Assembly (NCBI GenBank): GCA_041395325.1
Contig: JAWLAT010000001.1
Coordinates: 248,001 to 312,000 of the forward strand
From: JAWLAT01 sp041395325
Lineage (GTDB): Bacteria; Pseudomonadota; Gammaproteobacteria; Xanthomonadales; SZUA-5
DNA length: 64,000 nt
Direction: 5' to 3'
This document shows, in pieces, positions 19,969 to 28,397 of the stretch (its first letter is position 1; every line of letters begins with the position of its first letter). The notes under the pieces were generated by a model. That model was given only the letters and a program-made list of their open reading frames with translations, was not told the DNA's origin and searched no databases. Both the position numbers and the translations under genes were made by a program.

Positions 19969-20259
19969 TTAAAGGTGGCTGGGTTGATCCATTCGCTCAT
20001 GCAGGATGCGCACGATGACAATGCCTTTGTCGACGATCCGGAAATAGATGACGTGTCTGCCGGCGCCACGCCGACGATACCCGGTCCGGATGTGATCGCA
20101 TGGTGTGGCCGACAGTGGCGCTTCGGCCAGTAGTGCGCATTCGGTCAACAGCAGATCCACGTAGCGATCCGCCTGGCGTGCATCCCATTGATCGCAAGTG
20201 TGGTCCCAAATGGCCTCCAGGTCGTCCACCGCCGCTGGGGTGAGTTGGAGGCTACCCAC
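19969..20259 (-). CDS. parE: ParE/RelE-like toxin
   Basis: The roughly 96-residue protein starts at GTG 20259, overlapping the antitoxin's stop. It has the ParE/RelE-fold pattern LTPAAVDDLEAIWDHT, a central helix (QADRYVDLLLTECALLAEAP), then RTGYRRRGAGRHVIYFRIVDKGIVIVRILHERMD, which is very typical of ParE gyrase toxins. The overlapping frames and order (antitoxin first) support a type II toxin-antitoxin module. Confidence 0.85.
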   Translation of the reverse strand: MGSLQLTPAAVDDLEAIWDHTCDQWDARQADRYVDLLLTECALLAEAPLSATPCDHIRTGYRRRGAGRHVIYFRIVDKGIVIVRILHERMDQPSHL

Positions 20260-20497
20260 GCTTGGCGTGCATCCTCTGCTTGAAGGCACTCAAGTCAAAA
20301 GGTCGGGCGTCGCCGCTTTGCTCGCCTTCGATCAGCGCGGCGCGAATGGCCTCAATCTCCGCACTGCGTTCCTGCTCGCGGCGGATCAGTGCGCGCACCA
20401 CTTCACTATCGTTGGTGTATCCACCGGCGAGGATCTGCGCCTTGATCCACTCATCCTGTTGATCGGTGAGCGTGATGGTCTTGCGAACGGTGGCCAT
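20252..20497 (-). CDS. parD: ParD-like antitoxin (ribbon-helix-helix)
   Basis: From the ATG at 20497 the protein has 81 residues. It starts MATVRKTITLTDQQDEWIKAQ, the ribbon-helix-helix DNA-binding segment, followed by GGYTNDSEVVRALIRREQE and a charged C-terminal helix that would bind the toxin. As in other ParD proteins it should repress its own promoter. An upstream in-frame start at 20533 adds 12 residues without family similarity. Confidence 0.87.
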   Translation of the reverse strand: MATVRKTITLTDQQDEWIKAQILAGGYTNDSEVVRALIRREQERSAEIEAIRAALIEGEQSGDARPFDLSAFKQRMHAKRG

Positions 20498-20715
20498 CAG
20501 CGGGCTCCACAGCTGCAGCGAGCGGCAGATCATACTATTGGTGCGAAGTCGTGCAATGTACGCCGCGGCAGCCGAGGCACTGCGGGGATGGTCGCCACCG
20601 CGCCCCAGCGTCTCATTGCACCGCCCACCCGAGCGACCAAGAGCCCGTCGCAGGGGCTGCGTATCGCACGACGGTCGAGTAAGTTCCCGTTTCCCTTTCC
20701 GCGCAGGGCGGACGC

Positions 20716-21456
20716 ATGAGCGCAGCTTCGGGCGCAGACTCGATGGCGACCGACTTCATCGCCAAATGGCGAGGCGTCAATGCCTCTGAACTGTCGACCT
20801 CGCAGAGCTTCCTGATCGATCTGTGTCATTTGCTTGAGGTGCCGGCGCCGCACCCGACGCCCGAGCAGGACTACATGTTCGAACGGCCCATCAGCTTCAG
20901 CCATGGCGATGGTTCGACCAGCGCCGGGCGCATCGATCTGTACCGGCGCGGGGCCTTCGAGGCCTACCGCCGCTATGCCATCGAGGCGAATCAGGGCACA
21001 ACGAACCTGGCGACGTTTCGCGCCATCGCCAAGAAGTATCCCCACAAGCAGCCGGAAGAAATTCTGCGTGACCTGGTGTCCAGCACACCCGGTGCCGAGG
21101 GCAAGTGGTTCGCGGCAGCGAAGGATGCGGGATTGTTCAATGTGGCGATCGAACTGGCCACGCGCAGCCCGACCGATCCGCGCACGCTGACGCGCGCTGC
21201 CCGTGACTATGCCGAGAAGCAGCCCGCATTCGCGCTTGGCGCAGGTCTCGCCGCGTTGCGCTGGATCTCTCTTGGACACGGCTATGAAATCACCGGCACT
21301 GATGTGCTCGATGCTTATTCGGCAGTCACGCAAGCGGCGGTGAACGCTGTTGTGCCAACCCAGCAGGTCAACGAGCAGATCCGGGACATGCTCGCCAGCA
21401 CCCAGCCCGGCAATTCGTTGATGAAGACCATCCTCGCCCGTCATCTGGCGAACTAA
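20716..21456 (+). CDS. Chimeric remnant: type IIG-like DNA methylase N-terminus fused to an unrelated C-terminus
   Basis: The first 75 or so residues (FIAKWRGVNASELSTSQSFLIDLC, then the PEQDYMFERPISF region and AGRIDLYRRGAF) match my memory of the N-terminal domain of large MmeI-like class I DNA methyltransferases, which run past 900 residues. At about residue 77 the sequence changes to EAYRRYAIEANQGTTNLATF and a helical domain to the end, with no methylase motifs (no DPPY/NPPY, no FxGxG). It looks like an in-frame deletion joining two genes. The ribosome binding site AGGGCGG is present, so it may still be expressed. The function is unknown. Confidence 0.6.
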   Translation: MSAASGADSMATDFIAKWRGVNASELSTSQSFLIDLCHLLEVPAPHPTPEQDYMFERPISFSHGDGSTSAGRIDLYRRGAFEAYRRYAIEANQGTTNLATFRAIAKKYPHKQPEEILRDLVSSTPGAEGKWFAAAKDAGLFNVAIELATRSPTDPRTLTRAARDYAEKQPAFALGAGLAALRWISLGHGYEITGTDVLDAYSAVTQAAVNAVVPTQQVNEQIRDMLASTQPGNSLMKTILARHLAN

Positions 21457-21581
21457 AAGGGACCTGCTTTTCGCAGCAACCCGCATCGGTTCGCACGGCT
21501 CCGAAACTCCCTCATGGTGTCGGCGGCAGTCCATCCGGACAATTTCACTGCATGTGAGTTTGACCGAGAGGACCCCCACCG

Positions 21582-21800
21582 ATGCATCAAATCAACCATC
21601 TACCACCGGAGCGGATGACGCCGGAACAGCGTCGCCACGAGATCGCGTCGTTGCTGGCCAACGGCCTGGCACGCCTGCGGTTCACCGGCACAGAACAGTC
21701 CGCAACCAGGGCAGAAGCGAGCGAGTTTGAGCTTGGCTTCTCTGGCAACCAGCGCGTTCATACAGACCCCGTCAACAAGACAACTACGGAGTCGAAATGA
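21582..21800 (+). CDS. Small conserved protein of the recombinase cassette
   Basis: A 72-residue protein (MHQINHLPPERMTPEQRRHE, then IASLLANGLARLR) with GAGAGGA upstream. The stop overlaps the start of the DUF2924 gene by four bases. Such a short protein often precedes the DUF2924-recombinase pair in proteobacterial mobile cassettes. No biochemical function is known to me. Confidence 0.65.
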   Translation: MHQINHLPPERMTPEQRRHEIASLLANGLARLRFTGTEQSATRAEASEFELGFSGNQRVHTDPVNKTTTESK

Positions 21801-22303
21801 GCACGCAAACACCATCATTTTCCACGCCGCCATCGGTGGCGGCGCAGATCGCCAGGCTGCCCGAGATGCCGATGGCAGAGATCCGGGCGCTTTGGCAGAA
21901 GCTGGTCGGTGGCGACACGCCCACCCACAACCGCCAGTTCCTCGAACGCCGGATTGCCTACCGGCTGCAGGAGCTGGAATTCCGCAAGGTCGACGCCAAC
22001 CTGCTGGATCGCAACCAGCGTCGCATCGAATCTCTGGTCGAAACCGGCAAGGTGAAAAAACGCGACCGCGATTACCGTCCGGCCGCAGGCACGGTGCTGG
22101 TCCGCGAATACAAAGGCGTGGAGTACCGCGTGATCGCAACCGCTGACGGCCAGTATGACTTCCAGGGTCGCATGTACCCGAGCCTCTCGATGATCGCCCG
22201 CGAAATCACCGGCATGCGCTGGTCGGGGCCACTGTTCTTTGGGCTCAAGCCGCCATCCAATGCCAAGACCAAGCCCGCCACCAAGAAGAGAGGTGGTCGA
22301 TGA
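21797..22303 (+). CDS. DUF2924 domain protein
   Basis: The 168-residue protein has the DUF2924 pattern: MPMAEIRALWQKLVGG, NRQFLERRIAYRLQEL, then a basic linker and the C-terminal RVIATADGQYDFQGRMYPSLSMIAREITG, with GMRWSGPLFFGL at the end. DUF2924 genes are usually found immediately before a large serine recombinase and are presumed to help its DNA transaction. It overlaps the small gene before it and the recombinase after it by four bases each. Confidence 0.85.
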   Translation: MSTQTPSFSTPPSVAAQIARLPEMPMAEIRALWQKLVGGDTPTHNRQFLERRIAYRLQELEFRKVDANLLDRNQRRIESLVETGKVKKRDRDYRPAAGTVLVREYKGVEYRVIATADGQYDFQGRMYPSLSMIAREITGMRWSGPLFFGLKPPSNAKTKPATKKRGGR

Positions 22304-23655
22304 GCGAAGTCTTGAAGCGCCGCATGCGCTGCGCGGTCTACACGCGCAAATCCACTGATGAAGGGCTGGACCAGGAATACAACTCGATCGATGCGCAGCG
22401 CGATGCCGGTCACGCCTACATCGCCAGTCAGCGCGCCGAAGGCTGGATACCGGTCGCCGACGATTACGATGACCCCGCCTTTTCCGGCGGCAACATGGAA
22501 CGCCCGGCGCTCCAGCGTATGATGGCGGACATCGAAGCCGGCAAGATCGACGTGGTCGTCATCTACAAGATCGACCGCCTGACGCGCAGCCTGGCGGACT
22601 TCTCCAAGATGGTCGAAGTATTCGAGCGCTATGGCGTGTCGTTCGTGTCGGTCACCCAGCAGTTCAACACGACGACCTCGATGGGCAGGTTGATGTTGAA
22701 CATCCTGCTGTCCTTCGCCCAGTTCGAGCGCGAGGTCACCGGTGAGCGCATCCGCGACAAGATCGCGGCCAGCAAGGCCAAGGGCATGTGGATGGGCGGC
22801 GTGCCACCGCTGGGCTACGACGTCGAGAACCGGCGGTTGGTGCCCAACGAGCGCGAGGCCAAGCTGATCCGGCACATCTTCCAGCGATTCGTTGAGCTCG
22901 GTTCCAGCACCGCACTGGTCAAGGAACTGAAGCTGGATGGCGTGACGTCGAAGGCGTGGACCACGCAAGACGGCAGGACTCGCGATGGCAGGCCGATCGA
23001 CAAGGGCCACATCTACAAGCTCCTCAGTAACCGGACCTACCTTGGCGAGTTACGTCACAAGGACCAGTGGTACCAGGCCGAGCATCCGCCCATCATCAGC
23101 CGCGAGCTGTGGGACAGCGTCCACGCGATCCTGGAGACGAATGGCCGGGTGCGGGGCAACACGACGCGGGCCAAGGTTCCCTATCTGCTCAAGGGCATCG
23201 TGTTCGGCAACGATGGCCGCGCACTGTCGCCGTGGCACACCACCAAGAAGAATGGCCGGCGCTACCGTTACTACGTGCCCCAGCGGGACGCCAAGGAACA
23301 TGCGGGCGCCTCGGGTCTGCCGCGACTGCCTGCCGCAGAACTCGAATCGGCAGTGCTCGACCAACTGCGCGCGATCCTGCGTGCCCCGAATCTGCTCGGC
23401 GACATGCTGCCTCAGGCGATCAAGCTCGACCCAACGCTGGACGAGGCCAAGATCGCCGTGGCCATGACCCGGCTGGACGCGATTTGGGATCAACTGTTCC
23501 CTGCTGAGCAGACCCGGATCGTCAAGCTGCTGGTGGAGAAGGTGATCGTGTCGCCAAATGACCTTGAGGTGCGACTGCGCGCCAACGGCATCGAACGGCT
23601 GGTGCTGGAACTGCGTCCCGAGCCGGTCGAGCAACAAGCAGAGGCGATGGCATGA
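22300..23655 (+). CDS. Large serine recombinase family protein
   Basis: The 451-residue protein has the resolvase catalytic domain at about 10-160, with the nucleophilic serine in VYTRKSTDEGLD. IYKIDRLTRSLADF and the arginine-containing FAQFEREVTGERIRDKI helix follow. After that come a recombinase domain (GYDVENRRLVPNEREAKLIRHIF, YLGELRHKDQWY) and a short C-terminal zinc-ribbon-like or coiled region. The cysteines usual in the zinc beta-ribbon are not obvious. It would integrate or excise DNA at specific sites. It lies in a four-gene run with four-base overlaps. Confidence 0.9.
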   Translation: MSEVLKRRMRCAVYTRKSTDEGLDQEYNSIDAQRDAGHAYIASQRAEGWIPVADDYDDPAFSGGNMERPALQRMMADIEAGKIDVVVIYKIDRLTRSLADFSKMVEVFERYGVSFVSVTQQFNTTTSMGRLMLNILLSFAQFEREVTGERIRDKIAASKAKGMWMGGVPPLGYDVENRRLVPNEREAKLIRHIFQRFVELGSSTALVKELKLDGVTSKAWTTQDGRTRDGRPIDKGHIYKLLSNRTYLGELRHKDQWYQAEHPPIISRELWDSVHAILETNGRVRGNTTRAKVPYLLKGIVFGNDGRALSPWHTTKKNGRRYRYYVPQRDAKEHAGASGLPRLPAAELESAVLDQLRAILRAPNLLGDMLPQAIKLDPTLDEAKIAVAMTRLDAIWDQLFPAEQTRIVKLLVEKVIVSPNDLEVRLRANGIERLVLELRPEPVEQQAEAMA

Positions 23656-24101
23656 GCGACATCCGCATCCAGAAGACCGGCGAGCCGGATATCCTGCAGA
23701 CCAGCGACGGCAGGTTGACCCTGTCCGTGCCGATCCAGATCAAACGGCGCAGCGGACGTAAGCTGGTCACCTTGCCAAACGGCGAAACCGCCCCGGTCAG
23801 ACCGTGGGACGTGGCCCCGACCTCGATTCAGCTGGCGCTGGCCAGGGGTCACCGCTGGCTGGCGATGCTGGAATCAGGAGAGGCGAAGTCCTTGAAGGAG
23901 ATCGCCACGCGGGAGGGGATCGACAACAGTTACGTCAGCCGCATGGTCAACCTGACCACGTTGGCGCCCGACATCGTGGCGGCCATCCTGGACGACGCAC
24001 TGCCGAACCACATTACGTTGTTCGATCTTGCGGTTGATCCGCCAGCGCTGTGGGATGAGCAGCGGGAGAGAGTCGGCTTGATCGTCTTCGATATCCGATA
24101 G
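23652..24101 (+). CDS. ParB-like helix-turn-helix protein of the recombinase cassette
   Basis: The 149-residue protein has a basic N-terminal part (VPIQIKRRSGRKLVTLPNGE) and a helix-turn-helix of KorB/ParB type (SLKEIATREGIDNSYVSRMV). It ends with a short helical tail, LFDLAVDPPALWDEQRERVG. It starts inside the recombinase stop codon region. Genes like this follow DUF2924-associated recombinases and may act as a directionality or regulatory factor; that role is inference. Confidence 0.75.
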   Translation: MSDIRIQKTGEPDILQTSDGRLTLSVPIQIKRRSGRKLVTLPNGETAPVRPWDVAPTSIQLALARGHRWLAMLESGEAKSLKEIATREGIDNSYVSRMVNLTTLAPDIVAAILDDALPNHITLFDLAVDPPALWDEQRERVGLIVFDIR

Positions 24102-24130
24102 CAAGCAAAGCATAAAGCAATCTGATGGGC

Positions 24131-24174
24131 TTGACAGGATGCCTTCGCCTGATAAGATAGTAATAAGTTACTTA
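24131..24174 (+). promoter_or_regulatory. Promoter and operator of the TetR-efflux operon
   Basis: A near-consensus sigma-70 promoter is visible: TTGACA at 24131-24136, 16-base spacer, TAAGAT at 24153-24158. An 11-base perfect palindrome around a central T, TAAGTTACTTA (24164-24174), sits at the expected transcription start, within TTACTTACTTAC repeats. This is the probable operator for the TetR-family protein encoded 16 bases downstream. Confidence 0.7.
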
Positions 24175-24189
24175 CTTACAAGACGAGCC

Positions 24190-24798
24190 ATGGCCACTCA
24201 TCCCAAACACCTATCCGCCGAAGAGCGCCGTGCCGTCACGGTCGAATCCGTGGTGGAACTCGCTGCCACGCAAAATCCAAGCGAGATCACGACGACGGCG
24301 ATCGCCAAGCACATGGGCGTGACGCAAGGCGCTTTGTTCAAGCACTTTCCCAACAAGGACGCTATCCTGCAGGCGGTCATGGAGTGGGTGGCGGATCGCC
24401 TGCTCTCCCGGGTTGAAAAGGCCGCCAGTTCTGTCTCGTCTCCCCTGGCGGCCATCGAGGCCATATTCATGGCGCACGCCGACTTCGTCGTGGAGCACCC
24501 GGGTGTTCCGCGCATGCTGTTCGGCGAGTTGCAACGCGCCGAACTAACGGCACCGAAGCGCATGGCGCAAACACTGATTCGCCGCTACGGCGAGCGCCTG
24601 AGTCATCTTCTTGACCAGGGCAAGGCGGCGGGTGAATTGTCGGCCACCCTCGATACAGAAGCTGCCGCCACGCTCTTTATTGGCACCCTCCAGGGCCTGG
24701 TGATGCAATCCCTGTTGGCGGGCGACGTGCAGCGCATTCGCCGCGATGCGCCACGCGTCTTTGCGATTTATCGGCGTGGCATCGGGAGCGAAGAATGA
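24190..24798 (+). CDS. TetR/AcrR-family repressor of the efflux operon
   Basis: The 202-residue protein has an N-terminal TetR helix-turn-helix (ITTTAIAKHMGVTQGALFKHF, then NKDAILQAVMEWV) and a helical ligand-binding C-terminus. The ATG at 24190 is preferred over an in-frame upstream start at 24139, which lies inside the promoter. It overlaps the membrane fusion protein gene (ATGA), so it is the first gene of the operon it probably controls, autoregulated through the palindrome at 24164-24174. Confidence 0.9.
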   Translation: MATHPKHLSAEERRAVTVESVVELAATQNPSEITTTAIAKHMGVTQGALFKHFPNKDAILQAVMEWVADRLLSRVEKAASSVSSPLAAIEAIFMAHADFVVEHPGVPRMLFGELQRAELTAPKRMAQTLIRRYGERLSHLLDQGKAAGELSATLDTEAAATLFIGTLQGLVMQSLLAGDVQRIRRDAPRVFAIYRRGIGSEE

Positions 24799-25946
24799 AG
24801 AATCTACCTTTGCAACGCCGTACCCTGGCGCTCGTCGCTGTCATCGTTCCGCTCCTGGCGCTGCTGGGCTATGTCGCGCTTCGCTCCGGCCCGCTGGCGC
24901 CTGTAGCGGTGACCGAAGCCAAAGTGGAGTCGCGTGCGATCAGTCCCGCGTTGTTCGGTATTGGGACGATCGAGGCGCGTTACACCTACAAGATCGGTCC
25001 CACGTTTGCCGGACGGGTCAAGCGCCTGGATGTCCAGGTAGGGGATCGCGTCAAGGCCGGGCAAGTGCTCGGCGAGATGGACCCGGTCGATCTCGATGAT
25101 CGGGTTCGTTCACAAGAGGCGGCGAAGAAGCGCGCAGAAGCGGCCATACGCGAGGCCACGGCCAGGCAGTCCTTCGCAGCAACCCAGGCGCGCCGTTATG
25201 AGCAACTGTTCGCCGCCCGCTCGGTCAGCGAGGAAGCCGTCACCACAAAACGGCAGGAATTGCAGATCGCGGAGGCCGCCCTCGCGGCTGCGCGGGAGGA
25301 TCTGGCCCGTGTCCGCGCCGACCGCGATGCCCTCATCGCGCAGCGGGGCAATCTGCGGCTGATTGCCCCGGTCGACGGGGTCGTCACCCTGCGCGATGCC
25401 GATCCGGGCACGACCATTGTCGCGGGCCAGGCCGTGGTGGAACTGGTCGATCCCAAGAGTCTGTGGGTCAATGTGCGTTTCGATCAGATCAGCGCGTCGG
25501 GGCTGGCCGCGGATCTGCCCGCCGGCATCGTCCTGCGCTCGCGTCATGGCCAGAGCCTGAAAGGCCGGGTGCTGCGGGTGGAACCGAAGGCGGATGCCGT
25601 CACCGAGGAAACGCTGGCCAAGGTGATTTTCGACAGCGTTCCGTCACCGTTGCCGCCGATCGGTGAACTCGCCGAGGTCACGGTCGATTTGCCTGCACTG
25701 CCCACGGCGCTCTTGATCCCGAACGCCGCCGTACAACGCCAGAGCAACCAGCTGGGCGTCTGGCAGATCAACGACGGCGCGCCGGGTTTTGTTCCCGTCA
25801 AGCTCGGGCGCGCGGACCTCGACGGCCATGTGCAGGTGCTTGAAGGTCTCAAGGACGGCGATCGGATCGTGGTCTACAGCGAAAAGGCGCTCGGCCCGCA
25901 CAGCCGTATCCATGTGGTGGAGCAGATTCCCGGGGCATCGAAATGA
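24795..25946 (+). CDS. HlyD-family membrane fusion protein (DevB-like)
   Basis: The 383-residue periplasmic adaptor has one N-terminal membrane helix (LALVAVIVPLLALLGYVAL) and a lipoyl/barrel-sandwich half (GRVKRLDVQVGDRVKAGQVL). A long coiled-coil hairpin at about 100-190 follows (AKKRAEAAIREATARQ, ALAAAREDLARVRADRDAL), then the second lipoyl half (NLRLIAPVDGVV). It would link the inner-membrane ABC transporter to the outer-membrane channel encoded downstream. The start overlaps the tetR stop and the stop overlaps the permease start. Confidence 0.9.
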   Translation: MKNLPLQRRTLALVAVIVPLLALLGYVALRSGPLAPVAVTEAKVESRAISPALFGIGTIEARYTYKIGPTFAGRVKRLDVQVGDRVKAGQVLGEMDPVDLDDRVRSQEAAKKRAEAAIREATARQSFAATQARRYEQLFAARSVSEEAVTTKRQELQIAEAALAAAREDLARVRADRDALIAQRGNLRLIAPVDGVVTLRDADPGTTIVAGQAVVELVDPKSLWVNVRFDQISASGLAADLPAGIVLRSRHGQSLKGRVLRVEPKADAVTEETLAKVIFDSVPSPLPPIGELAEVTVDLPALPTALLIPNAAVQRQSNQLGVWQINDGAPGFVPVKLGRADLDGHVQVLEGLKDGDRIVVYSEKALGPHSRIHVVEQIPGASK

Positions 25947-27148
25947 TCAGCCTGGCCGGCCGCGACATCCTGCATGCCTGGGGCAAGTTCGTCTTCACCG
26001 GTTTCGGCCTGGGGCTGCTCATCGGCGTGACCCTGGTCATGGCCGGGGTCTACCGGGGCATGGTGGACGACGGCAAGGCACTGCTGGACAACAGCGGGGC
26101 CGATCTGTGGGTGGTGCAGAAGGACACTCTCGGCCCGTACGCGGAGTCCTCCAGTCTCAACGACGACCTGTACCGGGCCATCCTCGCCATGCCGGGGGTG
26201 GCCCGGGCCGCCAACGTGACCTATCTGACCATGCAGGTGCGCAAGGGCGAGCAGGACGTGCGCTCCATGGTGGTCGGCATCGTGCCGGGCGAGGACTGGG
26301 GTGCCCCCGGCTGGCCACCCTATCTCGTGGCGGGACGCCAGATCACCCGCGGGCATTACGAGGCGGTGGCCGATATCGCCACCGGATTCAAGCTGGGTGA
26401 CCACATCCGGATTCGCCGCAATCACTACACCGTGGTCGGGCTGACTCGGCGCATGGTGTCCTCCAGCGGCGACCCGATGGTGTTCATTCCCCTCAAGGAT
26501 GCCCAGGAAGCCCAGTTCCTCAAGGACAACGACGCCATCTGGCAAAGCCGCCGCCGTACCGAGGCCAACCCCGCCTTCAACCGCCCCGGCGTACCCGGTT
26601 TGCTGGACGCAGTCATCGCCTCCCAGGCAACCAACAACTATGTGAATGCGGTGCTCGTGCGCCTCAGGGCGGGGGCTGCGCCGGACGAGGTGGCGGAATC
26701 CATCCGCCGCTGGAAGCGACTGACCGTCTATACCCGGTCGCAGATGGAGGGCATCCTCATCGGCAAGCTGATCGCCACCTCGGCCAAGCAGATCGGCATG
26801 TTCCTGGCGATCCTCGCCATCGTCAGCGCCGCCATCGTCGCCTTCATTATCTACACGCTGACCATGGACAAGATCCGCGAAATTGCGGTGCTGAAGCTCA
26901 TCGGCACCAGGAACCGCACCATCGCCGCGATGATCATGCAACAGGCGCTTGCCCTCGGCGTAATCGGGTTCGCGGTCGGCAAGATCACCGCGACCTTCGC
27001 GGCGCCGCTGTTCCCCAAATATGTGCTGTTGATGCCGCAGGATTCCATCGCAGGCTTTTTCGCTGTGCTGGTGATCTGTGCGCTGGCGAGCGTCATCGCC
27101 ATCCGCATGGCGCTCAAGGTTGATCCGGCCGAAGCGATCGGAGGCTGA
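25943..27148 (+). CDS. ABC transporter permease, FtsX/MacB-like (DevC-like)
   Basis: The 401-residue protein has one N-terminal membrane helix, a periplasmic domain of about 220 residues (ADLWVVQKDTLGPYAESSSL and after), then three C-terminal helices around MFLAILAIVSAAIVAFIIYTL and GFFAVLVICALASVIAI. That is the MacB/FtsX topology. The DKIREIAVLKLIGT segment is the typical cytoplasmic coupling region. Such transporters are mechanotransmitters that drive export through a tripartite channel rather than forming a pore. The closest arrangement I know is DevBCA of cyanobacteria. Confidence 0.88.
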   Translation: MISLAGRDILHAWGKFVFTGFGLGLLIGVTLVMAGVYRGMVDDGKALLDNSGADLWVVQKDTLGPYAESSSLNDDLYRAILAMPGVARAANVTYLTMQVRKGEQDVRSMVVGIVPGEDWGAPGWPPYLVAGRQITRGHYEAVADIATGFKLGDHIRIRRNHYTVVGLTRRMVSSSGDPMVFIPLKDAQEAQFLKDNDAIWQSRRRTEANPAFNRPGVPGLLDAVIASQATNNYVNAVLVRLRAGAAPDEVAESIRRWKRLTVYTRSQMEGILIGKLIATSAKQIGMFLAILAIVSAAIVAFIIYTLTMDKIREIAVLKLIGTRNRTIAAMIMQQALALGVIGFAVGKITATFAAPLFPKYVLLMPQDSIAGFFAVLVICALASVIAIRMALKVDPAEAIGG

Positions 27149-27150
27149 CG

Positions 27151-27861
27151 ATGGCAGAAAAAGGCATTCACATTGAAGGACTTTCCAAGCGCTACGGCGA
27201 AGGCGATACGGCGGTGCTGGCCTTGAAGAACGTAAATATGCACGTCGCGCCCGGCGAAGTCGTCGGCCTGATCGGGCCGTCCGGCTCGGGCAAGAGCACC
27301 TTGCTCAAGTCCCTGGGGGCGGTGATCGACCCCACTGCCGGGCGCATGACATTGGGTGACGAAGTCATTTACGACGAGGGCTGGAAAGTGCCCGACCTGC
27401 GCGCTTTGCGGCGCGACAAGATCGGCTTCGTGTTCCAGGCGCCTTATCTGATCCCGTTCCTCGACGTCACCGACAACGTGGCGCTGCTGCCGATGCTGGC
27501 CGGCATGCCCAACGCCGAGGCGCGCCAGCGTGCGCTCGATCTGCTCACCGCACTGGATGTGCAGCACCGCGCCAAGGCCATGCCCTCGCAACTTTCCGGC
27601 GGCGAGCAACAACGCGTGGCCATCGCGCGCGGCCTCGTCAACCACCCGCCGGTGATCCTCGCCGACGAGCCCACCGCGCCGCTGGATTCGGAGCGCGCGA
27701 TGGCGGTCATCCGCATCCTCAACGACATGGCGAAGAAGTACGAGACAGCCATTATCGTCGTCACCCACGATGAGAAGATCATCCCCACCTTCAAGCGCAT
27801 CTACCACATCCGCGACGGCGTGACCCATGAAGAGGCCGGTGAAGGGCGAGGGTTTCAGTAA
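27151..27861 (+). CDS. ABC transporter ATP-binding protein (DevA/LolD-like)
   Basis: The 236-residue ATPase has Walker A GPSGSGKST, Q-loop VFQAPYLIPF, signature LSGGEQQRVAIARG, Walker B VILADEPTAPLDSE and the H-loop VVTHDEK. TAPLD in place of the usual TAALD or TSALD is a mild variation. It starts two bases after the permease stop and powers it. Confidence 0.93.
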   Translation: MAEKGIHIEGLSKRYGEGDTAVLALKNVNMHVAPGEVVGLIGPSGSGKSTLLKSLGAVIDPTAGRMTLGDEVIYDEGWKVPDLRALRRDKIGFVFQAPYLIPFLDVTDNVALLPMLAGMPNAEARQRALDLLTALDVQHRAKAMPSQLSGGEQQRVAIARGLVNHPPVILADEPTAPLDSERAMAVIRILNDMAKKYETAIIVVTHDEKIIPTFKRIYHIRDGVTHEEAGEGRGFQ

Positions 27862-27901
27862 GCACTCATCCCCGGAATTTTTGCAACCAGGAGTCACTTT
27901 T

Positions 27902-28378
27902 ATGAAACACAGCGTTCTTGTGTCTACCGTATTGCTGGCGCTCTCGATGCCTCCGGTCTTCGCTGCCGAAGTGGAGCATCACCACCCTCACGACGAGCAT
28001 CCGGCCGAGCTGCAACTCAATGCGGGAAAACAATGGGAAACCGACGCCCCGCTGCGCCAGTCGATGACCGAGTTACGCCAGTTGTTCGCCAGTAACCTGG
28101 AGGGCATACATGCAAACGAGATCGCGCTCGGCGGCTACCACGAGCTGGCGAGAAATACCGAAAGCGCCGTCTCGCGCATCGTTGCGCAATGCAAGCTGCC
28201 TCCTGCCGCAGACGCACAACTGCACATCATCGTCGCTGAGTTGCTGTCCGGTGCCGAAATGATGTCCGACCACGCCAATGCCGGAACGGCGCGCAACGGG
28301 GCAGTGAAGGTGATCGAAGCACTGAACCGTTATGGCCAATATTTCAATGACCCTGGCTTCAAGATGCTCAGCTATTGA
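27902..28378 (+). CDS. Small periplasmic DnrO-like protein of the efflux operon
   Basis: The 158-residue protein has a signal peptide (LVSTVLLALSMPPVFAAEV), then a histidine-rich stretch, HHHPHDEHPAE, and a helical region with LNAGKQWETDAPLRQSM and a GGYHELARNTESAVSRIVAQ block. The overall pattern resembles a four-helix, cytochrome c'-like family often annotated DnrO, but there is no CxxCH heme motif. The histidine cluster suggests metal binding. Its place between the ABC subunits and the outer-membrane channel, with a good ribosome binding site (AGGAG), suggests it serves the pump, perhaps for metal or redox-linked cargo. That is inference. Confidence 0.75.
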   Translation: MKHSVLVSTVLLALSMPPVFAAEVEHHHPHDEHPAELQLNAGKQWETDAPLRQSMTELRQLFASNLEGIHANEIALGGYHELARNTESAVSRIVAQCKLPPAADAQLHIIVAELLSGAEMMSDHANAGTARNGAVKVIEALNRYGQYFNDPGFKMLSY

Positions 28379-28397
28379 AGCAAATCCAGGAGGTGTA

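Noticed and set aside
20530..21579. 349-residue open frame on the minus strand
   Set aside because: Antisense to the chimeric methylase remnant, which has a ribosome binding site and recognisable sequence; the antisense translation shows no family features.
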